64,000 nucleotides of DNA from UBA3210 sp048359995. GTDB taxonomy: Bacteria; Bacillota_I; Bacilli_A; RFN20; CAG-449. Below the pieces are notes generated by a model. That model was not told where the DNA came from. It saw nothing but the letters and a program-made list of their open reading frames with translations, and made no database searches. The DNA is taken from positions 62,001 through 126,000 of the forward strand of contig DBGCPK010000003.1 in assembly GCA_048359995.1 (NCBI GenBank). The letters run 5' to 3'. The translations under genes were made by a program, and so were the position numbers. Of this stretch, positions 59,015 through 64,000 are shown one piece after another. Each line of letters starts with the position of its first letter. Within the stretch, counting starts at the first letter, position 1.

Positions 59015-61159
59015 ATGAACCGTAACAGCCTGTTCGGGGCGAAACTTATCAACGAAAAGATCATCGAAGTTTCGATTCCCAAAAGTTATCGCAGCGAAAA
59101 ACACAACCGCTTCTTTCTTTATGACGACGAAATTCCGATCGGCGAATTGAAAATCGAATCGGTCAGCGAGGCCACGCGCGACTTTCATTACCGCGTCGTC
59201 AACTCCTATCCCTTGAAAATGGGACGCAATTATGCTATCGCCGACGAAAACAACATCTTCATTTCGCTGGATTGCTCGTACTTGATGCGATTGGATAAGT
59301 ATGTCGATCGCATGGTTTCCGACGAGCCACTCGGAGCGATCTACTCGAAAAAAGGGACGACTTTCCGCATCTTTTCGCCGTTGGCCTCTTCGGGCATCGT
59401 CCGCATCGACGGAAAAGTGGACCAGCAACACACGACCGTCATTCTGACCAAGAATGAAAAGACGGGCATTTTGGAAGGTTACGCGAAAGGCGATTTCGCT
59501 TCCTGTCAGTATTCGTTCATGCTGAAAATCAACAACGAGTACCGAATGGCCGTCGATCCTTACGCGAAAGGAATCTCATTGCTTTCCAAATCTTCGGTCA
59601 TCGTCAATCCGAAAGACGTCGAAGTCGATCTCAATAATGACAAACTTCGTCCGTTCGGTTCGATATCCGACGCGATCATCTACGAGGTTTCGATCCGCGA
59701 CTTGATCAGCGATCCGGACACCGCGATTCAAAGCAAGGGAAAATACGCCGGCTGGCTGGAAGAGGGGATCACCACTTCCAAGGGAAATCCGGTCGGTATC
59801 GACTATCTGAAAAGTTTGGGAATCACGCACGTCCAACTTCTCCCTGTCTTCGATTTTCAGACCACGAACGATCTTCATCCGGAAGACACTTACAATTGGG
59901 GATACGATCCGTGCAATTACAACGTTCCGGAAGGGGCATTTTCCGCGCATCCGGAAGATCCGCTTTGCCGGATCGTCGAGTTAAAAAAAGTCGTCGGCAA
60001 ATTGCACGAAAACAACATTCGCGTTGTGATGGACGTCGTCTACAATCATGTCTTCAATATGGAGACTTCTTGTTTCGAGCAAGCCTGCCCGAATTATTAT
60101 TTCCGTTTCAATCCGGACGGCAGTTTGTCCAATGGCTCTTTCTGCGGGAACGAATTCGAATCCCGACATCTGATGGCGAGAAAATACCTGATCGACTCGT
60201 GCAAATACTGGATCGAAGAATATGGCATCGACGGCCTTCGGTTCGATCTGATGGGACTTCTCGACGTCGAGACGATGAAGCGGATCGTCGAAGAATGCCG
60301 AAAGATCAAGCCCGACGCTATTTTCTACGGCGAAGGTTGGGATATGCCGACCGCGCTTCCTTCTTCACAAAAGACGAGCATGAACAACGCGCATCTTGTG
60401 CCGGAGATCGGTTTTTTCAACGATCGTTTCCGCGATATCGTCAAAGGAAAAACCAATTACGACGAACTTTCCGTCAGAGGATATCTCAGCGGGGATACCG
60501 ATTATATCGACGGTTTCAAGCACGTTTTTTCCGGATCGGTGCTTCCGATCGCCCATCCGCCTCTCTTCGTTTCTCCGACGCAGAGCATCAATTACGTGGA
60601 ATGCCACGACAACAACACGCTTTACGACAAGCTGAAAGCCTGCACGGGCGAAGATGAAGCGACGCTGTTGAGAAGAGTCCGCCTCGTCAACGCGGCGGTG
60701 ATGTTCGCTTCCGGCGTACCTTTCTTCCATATGGGGCAAGAAATCGGTTTGAGCAAATCCGGCGATCACAATTCGTATCGTTCCGGAGACGCGGTCAATC
60801 AGTTTAAATACGGCGTTCTCGACAGGCGAAAAGATCTTTGGCGATTTTTTAAAGATGCGGCGGCGTTGAGAAAGAAACTTTCCTTCCTCCGCTTGAATTC
60901 GCGCGAAACGATCGAAAAGGCGATGGAGTTTTCGACGGAACAAAACGGCGTTCTGCGAGTCCGTTATAAAGAGGAAGAGGCGATCCGCCCTTATCGAAAC
61001 GTGTTGATCTTCGTCAATCCGACGACAGAACACTACGAATGCGATCTTTCGGATTACTATAAGATCATCTTCAACGAAAGCGGAATGATCTCTTCGAGCC
61101 TCTATTCGCAACACTTGATCGTCAATCCATTGTCGCTAGTCGTGTGCGTCAAGGAATAA
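59015..61159 (+). CDS. pulA: Type I pullulanase (GH13)
   Basis: A debranching enzyme hydrolysing alpha-1,6 links of pullulan, glycogen or limit dextrins. It is 714 aa with an N-terminal CBM48-type beta domain (about 105-195), the type I pullulanase motif YNWGYDP (293-299), the GH13 barrel with nucleophile Asp411 (LRFD), acid Glu440 (GEGWD) and Asp532 (ECHDN), and a C-terminal beta domain. No signal peptide, so it is cytosolic and probably acts on internal glycogen or imported dextrins. GAGAGGAA precedes the ATG, and an extended -10 TGTTAGAAT (58963-58971) lies upstream. No other sugar gene is adjacent. Confidence 0.95.
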   Translation: MNRNSLFGAKLINEKIIEVSIPKSYRSEKHNRFFLYDDEIPIGELKIESVSEATRDFHYRVVNSYPLKMGRNYAIADENNIFISLDCSYLMRLDKYVDRMVSDEPLGAIYSKKGTTFRIFSPLASSGIVRIDGKVDQQHTTVILTKNEKTGILEGYAKGDFASCQYSFMLKINNEYRMAVDPYAKGISLLSKSSVIVNPKDVEVDLNNDKLRPFGSISDAIIYEVSIRDLISDPDTAIQSKGKYAGWLEEGITTSKGNPVGIDYLKSLGITHVQLLPVFDFQTTNDLHPEDTYNWGYDPCNYNVPEGAFSAHPEDPLCRIVELKKVVGKLHENNIRVVMDVVYNHVFNMETSCFEQACPNYYFRFNPDGSLSNGSFCGNEFESRHLMARKYLIDSCKYWIEEYGIDGLRFDLMGLLDVETMKRIVEECRKIKPDAIFYGEGWDMPTALPSSQKTSMNNAHLVPEIGFFNDRFRDIVKGKTNYDELSVRGYLSGDTDYIDGFKHVFSGSVLPIAHPPLFVSPTQSINYVECHDNNTLYDKLKACTGEDEATLLRRVRLVNAAVMFASGVPFFHMGQEIGLSKSGDHNSYRSGDAVNQFKYGVLDRRKDLWRFFKDAAALRKKLSFLRLNSRETIEKAMEFSTEQNGVLRVRYKEEEAIRPYRNVLIFVNPTTEHYECDLSDYYKIIFNESGMISSSLYSQHLIVNPLSLVVCVKE

Positions 61160-61225
61160 AACGGGAGAAAATCGAACACCAAAAGAAACAGCCTATCCGT
61201 TACAATTTTAGCGGAGGTGTTGACT

Positions 61226-61498
61226 ATGATTAACATTGTCGTGCTGATGGGGAGAATCGTCGGCGACGATCCGGAAGTGAATACGATCCGACGGCTGGAA
61301 ATCGTCGGAGATTACAAAAATCTCGACGGCGTTTGGCAGACCGACGCCGTTTCCGTCATCAACTGGAACAAGACGAATAAAGGAGAACTGTTTACCTTTC
61401 CCGTCGGTTCGCTCGTCATGATTCGGGGAAGAATGGAAAATTACAAAAACCGATTCGTCATCGTCTGCGAAAATTTGACGTATCTGGGAAAATGCTGA
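61226..61498 (+). CDS. Small single-domain OB-fold (SSB-like) protein
   Basis: A 90-aa protein beginning MINIVVLMGRIVGD, the start of SSB-type OB folds, with VGSLVMIRGRMENYKNRFVIVCENLTYL as the last strands. It lacks the acidic C-terminal tail of replicative SSB and is about half its size; PriB-like or YwpH-like roles are possible. The ATG at 61226 follows GGAGG. The gene is 15 bp before plsC. Confidence 0.72.
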   Translation: MINIVVLMGRIVGDDPEVNTIRRLEIVGDYKNLDGVWQTDAVSVINWNKTNKGELFTFPVGSLVMIRGRMENYKNRFVIVCENLTYLGKC

Positions 61499-61513
61499 AA
61501 GCGGGGAACGAAA

Positions 61514-62245
61514 ATGAAAATCGCAAAGTGGGTCTTCAAATTATTGCCGGTTCTCGTCGGCTACTATGTCATGTGCAAAATCTATCGTTTTCGGAAGGGA
61601 AAGATGTCCGAAGTCAAACTCTACCGTCGGCTGAGAAAATACATTCTTCGAGTCGTCGGGGTATTAGGCATCGAATATGTCGTCGAAGGAGAAGAAAATA
61701 TCCCGTTGGAAGACAGCTTCCTTTTGACTCCGAATCACGCTTCGTTGGTAGATCCTCTGACCTTTTTCGTCCTCAGCCGCGATCCGGTCGGTTTCGCCTG
61801 CAAAAAAAGCATCAAGCATTATCCTCTGGTAAAGGATTTTATCTATCTGATCGACGGCGTTTATCTGGATCGGGGAAATCTCAAACAGGAGATCCGCGTG
61901 ATGAAAGACATTCAGGAAGTGATGCTCGACAGGCATATCGGATATATCGTCTTTCCGGAAGGAACGCGAACCAAAAGTCCCGAATTGACGATGAACGAAT
62001 TCAAACCCGGCGCGTTCAAATTTACGATGAAGATCGACAAGTGCGTCGTTCCCGTCTGCATTTACGGTTCTCACCGCGTCTTCGACAAAAAGATCAAAGA
62101 TCGAAAATACCCGATCTACGTCTCGTTTCTTCCTCCCGTCCGTTCCGAAGATTACGCCTCGATGAGTACGAACGAACTTTCCCGAAAGGTGCAGGAGGCC
62201 ATCGAAGCGCGTCTGGAACGATATAAAAAAGAAATCTGTTTCTGA
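61514..62245 (+). CDS. plsC: 1-acyl-sn-glycerol-3-phosphate acyltransferase
   Basis: A membrane-associated acyltransferase (243 aa) that makes phosphatidic acid from lysophosphatidic acid. The catalytic NHASLVD (H75 and D80 of HX4D) and the phosphate-binding FPEGTR (147-152) are intact. One N-terminal membrane helix lies at about 6-24. It follows the SSB-like gene by 15 bp and precedes the hisS T-box. Confidence 0.93.
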   Translation: MKIAKWVFKLLPVLVGYYVMCKIYRFRKGKMSEVKLYRRLRKYILRVVGVLGIEYVVEGEENIPLEDSFLLTPNHASLVDPLTFFVLSRDPVGFACKKSIKHYPLVKDFIYLIDGVYLDRGNLKQEIRVMKDIQEVMLDRHIGYIVFPEGTRTKSPELTMNEFKPGAFKFTMKIDKCVVPVCIYGSHRVFDKKIKDRKYPIYVSFLPPVRSEDYASMSTNELSRKVQEAIEARLERYKKEICF

Positions 62246-62263
62246 GGAAAATCGATAAAAAAG

Positions 62264-62292
62264 TTGTTTTATCTCCCGAATGCGGCTATAAT
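62264..62292 (+). promoter_or_regulatory. Sigma-A promoter of hisS-aspS
   Basis: TTGTTT (62264-62269), a 17-bp spacer, perfect -10 TATAAT (62287-62292). The T-box leader starts a few bases downstream. Confidence 0.85.
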
Positions 62293-62298
62293 GGAATC

Positions 62299-62505
62299 GT
62301 TCGTTGAGGCAAAGGATTTCTTCGATGCGCGTTCAGAGAGGATTTGGTCGGTGAAAAAATCCGGCAGTCGGAGAAAGTGACACTGCGGAGAACGTGAAGC
62401 AGCAATGCGGATCCGGCGGTACCGTTATCACCGAAGAGTGTACTGCGATGCAGTAAACTAAGGTGGTACCGTGCGCAAGCACCCTTAGAGGTACTTTTTT
62501 ATTTT
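62299..62505 (+). ncRNA. T-box leader of hisS-aspS (His, specifier CAC)
   Basis: Stem I distal sequences AGAGAGGATTTGG and CGGTGAAAAAATCC (about 62334-62361) are followed by GTGA-CAC-TGCGGAG, with histidine codon CAC at 62381-62383 as specifier. Stem III is about 62441-62456 (TACTGCGATGCAGTA). The T-box AAGGTGGTACCGTGCG lies at 62460-62475. The terminator pairs TACC/GGTA around GTGC-GCAA-GCAC and ends in six T (62495-62500). Reading through needs uncharged tRNA-His. Confidence 0.93.
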
Positions 62506-62519
62506 ATGGAGGAAAACTT

Positions 62520-63797
62520 ATGGCGAATTACCAAGCCCCGAGAGGCACTTACGATTGTTCCTACGAAGACGCTTTCCGCATGGAAGAGATCGTGGATTTA
62601 TTGAAATCTCTTGCGCGCGTATACGGATACGCGCCGATTTATACGCCGACGTTCGAATCGACGGCGCTTTTCGCCCGATCGGCCGGCGAAGACAGCGATA
62701 TCGTAACCAAAGAGATGTACAATTTTACCGACAAGTCGGGTCGGGATATGTGTTTAAGACCCGAATTCACGGCCGGCGTGATGCGCGCGATCGTAACCGA
62801 GAAACTCTACGCCACCCGCGATCTTCCGCTGAAATTGTATTATTTCGGCTCGGCTTTCCGTTACGAAAGACCGCAGGCGGGAAGGTACCGCGAATTTCGC
62901 CAATTCGGCATCGAAAATGTCGGCGTTTCTTCGCCGTATTCCGACGCCGAAACCGTCCTTTTCGGCTATCACGCGCTGGAACTGCTCGGCTTTTCTAACG
63001 TCGTCCTGAAGATCAATTCCATCGGCGACAAAGAGAGCCGTGACCTTTACCGTTCGGCGTTGCGGGAATTTTTTACCGACAAGATCGACGGAATGTGCGA
63101 AGATTGCCGAAGGAGATTGGAACTCAATCCGCTGCGAATTCTCGATTGTAAGGTCAAGGAAGATCGCGCGATCATTTCCGGCGCACCGAAAATGGGCGAT
63201 TATCTCAATGAAAAGAGCAAAAAATACTTTCAGAGCGTTCTAAGTATTCTCGACGAAGAGGGTATCGACTATCAGGTCGATCCTTCCTTGGTGCGCGGAC
63301 TCGACTATTATTCCCACACTGTCTTCGAATTCCATTGCATCGGCGATAGCGGAGCGAATTTGGGGGCTATTTGCGGCGGAGGTCATTACGATCATTTGCT
63401 CGAAGACGTCGGCGGACCCGAACTTTCCAGCGTCGGTCTGGCCTTCGGAATCGAAAGGTTGAATCTATTGAAGGAAAACGACGATCGCTTATCCGAACTG
63501 GACGTTTACGCGATCTCGATGAATGAAGAGAATACGGGTGAGGTCTTTTCTCTGGTGCAGAATCTCCGGCTCAACGGTTTCCGCGCGGAGATGACCTTCG
63601 GGAAGAAGTCGCTTTCGTCCGCATTGAAAGTCGCGTTGAGAAAAAAGGCGCGCTTCGCGCTCATCGTCGGAGAAGAAGAGATTCAAAAAGATACGGTTCA
63701 GGTGAAGAATCTCTCTACGCACGCGCAGGAAGAAGTCAAAATCGGCGAAATCGTCGACTATTTGGATCGTGAAATCGGAAAAGAGCAGGAGGAATAA
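62520..63797 (+). CDS. hisS: Histidine-tRNA ligase
   Basis: Class II synthetase (425 aa). Motif 1 is near residue 55, motif 2 GSAFRYERPQAGRYREF (about 107-123), the His-specific RGLDYYSHTVFEF (about 260) and motif 3 GLAFGIERL (about 308), followed by the anticodon-binding domain. The ATG at 62520 follows TGGAGGAAAACTT. aspS follows after 3 bp, a common pair in Bacilli. Confidence 0.97.
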   Translation: MANYQAPRGTYDCSYEDAFRMEEIVDLLKSLARVYGYAPIYTPTFESTALFARSAGEDSDIVTKEMYNFTDKSGRDMCLRPEFTAGVMRAIVTEKLYATRDLPLKLYYFGSAFRYERPQAGRYREFRQFGIENVGVSSPYSDAETVLFGYHALELLGFSNVVLKINSIGDKESRDLYRSALREFFTDKIDGMCEDCRRRLELNPLRILDCKVKEDRAIISGAPKMGDYLNEKSKKYFQSVLSILDEEGIDYQVDPSLVRGLDYYSHTVFEFHCIGDSGANLGAICGGGHYDHLLEDVGGPELSSVGLAFGIERLNLLKENDDRLSELDVYAISMNEENTGEVFSLVQNLRLNGFRAEMTFGKKSLSSALKVALRKKARFALIVGEEEIQKDTVQVKNLSTHAQEEVKIGEIVDYLDREIGKEQEE

Positions 63798-63800
63798 GAA

Positions 63801-64000
63801 ATGTATCGCACGCACACCAACGGGGAATTGAGAAAGACGGACGAAGGGAAAACCGTCACATTAGTCGGCTGGGTTGCCCGAAAGCGGAATCTGGGGTCGC
63901 TTGTTTTTATCGATCTCCGCGACCGCTACGGTTACACCCAGATTCTTCTGGAAGAGCAGAAATTTCCGGAAGTCAAGGACATTAAATCCGAGTACATCAT
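63801..64000 (+). CDS. aspS: Aspartate-tRNA ligase, N-terminal part (runs off the right edge)
   Basis: The frame begins MYRTHTNGELRKTDEGKTV and continues LVGWVARKRNLGSLVFIDLRDRYGYTQ, the N-terminal OB-fold anticodon-binding domain of bacterial AspRS. AGGAGGAATAAG precedes the ATG. Only about 66 residues are in the window; the catalytic domain is outside it. Cotranscribed with hisS under the T-box. Confidence 0.95.
   Translation, partial: MYRTHTNGELRKTDEGKTVTLVGWVARKRNLGSLVFIDLRDRYGYTQILLEEQKFPEVKDIKSEYI

Noticed and set aside
62463..62519. An N-terminal extension of HisS
   Set aside because: The extension lies in the T-box terminator; the ATG at 62520 has its own Shine-Dalgarno and gives the normal HisS N-terminus.
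1..64000. CRISPR arrays, insertion sequences, prophage, tRNA or rRNA genes
   Set aside because: No regularly spaced repeats, transposase or integrase domains, or tRNA cloverleaf patterns were noticed on either strand; a covariance search was not possible here.

Overview
The window is about 64 kb of chromosome, roughly 47% G+C and densely coded, almost all on the + strand. It uses the standard code (TGA is a frequent stop). Gene order follows Bacilli (Bacillus subtilis) synteny closely: lon-engB-spoVID-ysxE-valS; radC-minC-minD-spoIVFA-spoIVFB-rplU-prp-rpmA-obg; ruvA-ruvB; yrzE-like-DUF421-spoVB; secDF-recJ; a division and cell-wall (dcw) cluster running into spoIIGA-sigE-sigG; pheST. Genes normally found between these blocks are missing: heme biosynthesis between engB and spoVID, mreBCD between radC and minC, and rpmF after the DUF177 gene. 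Together with a 2-hydroxyacyl-CoA dehydratase/activase pair, this suggests an anaerobic, fermentative, spore-forming member of Bacilli with a streamlined genome, perhaps from an uncultured gut lineage near Erysipelotrichia/Mollicutes. The lineage is inference; no rRNA gene is present to settle it. MurE carries the DNPR motif, so the peptidoglycan is probably meso-diaminopimelate type.

Layout. 1-3.9 kb: 3' end of lon, engB, then a SpoVID-like LysM protein and a YsxE/CotS-like protein behind a candidate sigma-E promoter. 3.9-8.9 kb: an accessory operon inserted between ysxE and valS, with two small TasA/camelysin-like proteins, a 783-residue secreted protein and a SipW/archaeal-type signal peptidase; its putative promoter spacer contains a run of ten G. 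8.9-19 kb: T-box(Val)-valS, an M16C metallopeptidase, and the 2-hydroxyacyl-CoA dehydratase activase and dehydratase-like pair. 19-27 kb: on the - strand radC preceded by a 58-codon gene for a double-glycine-leader peptide; on the + strand minC-like, minD, spoIVFA, spoIVFB, L21 leader, rplU, prp, rpmA, obgE, a 30-residue membrane microprotein, ruvA, ruvB. 27-35.5 kb: small membrane protein, DUF421, spoVB, secDF, recJ and unknown membrane proteins. 35.5-47 kb: spoVD-murE-mraY-murD-ftsW-murG-murB-divIB-ftsA-ftsZ. 47-50.4 kb: spoIIGA, sigE, sepF-like, a membrane protein, sigG. 50.4-58.9 kb: pheST, DUF177, mraZ-rsmH-ftsL-like-small membrane protein-ftsK/spoIIIE. 59-64 kb: type I pullulanase, an SSB-like OB-fold protein, plsC, T-box(His)-hisS, start of aspS.

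The core of the window links division, wall synthesis and endosporulation: SpoIIGA should activate pro-SigE, SpoIVFA/FB should process pro-sigma-K, SigG acts in the forespore, SpoVB/SpoVD build cortex, and SpoVID/YsxE act on the coat. The most notable accessory features are the possibly phase-variable TasA-like fibre operon, the GG-leader peptide coupled to radC, a 10-bp-phased MraZ operator across the mraZ promoter, and a SecDF that appears to lack the residues needed for proton coupling. No tRNA, rRNA, CRISPR, insertion sequence or prophage was seen.
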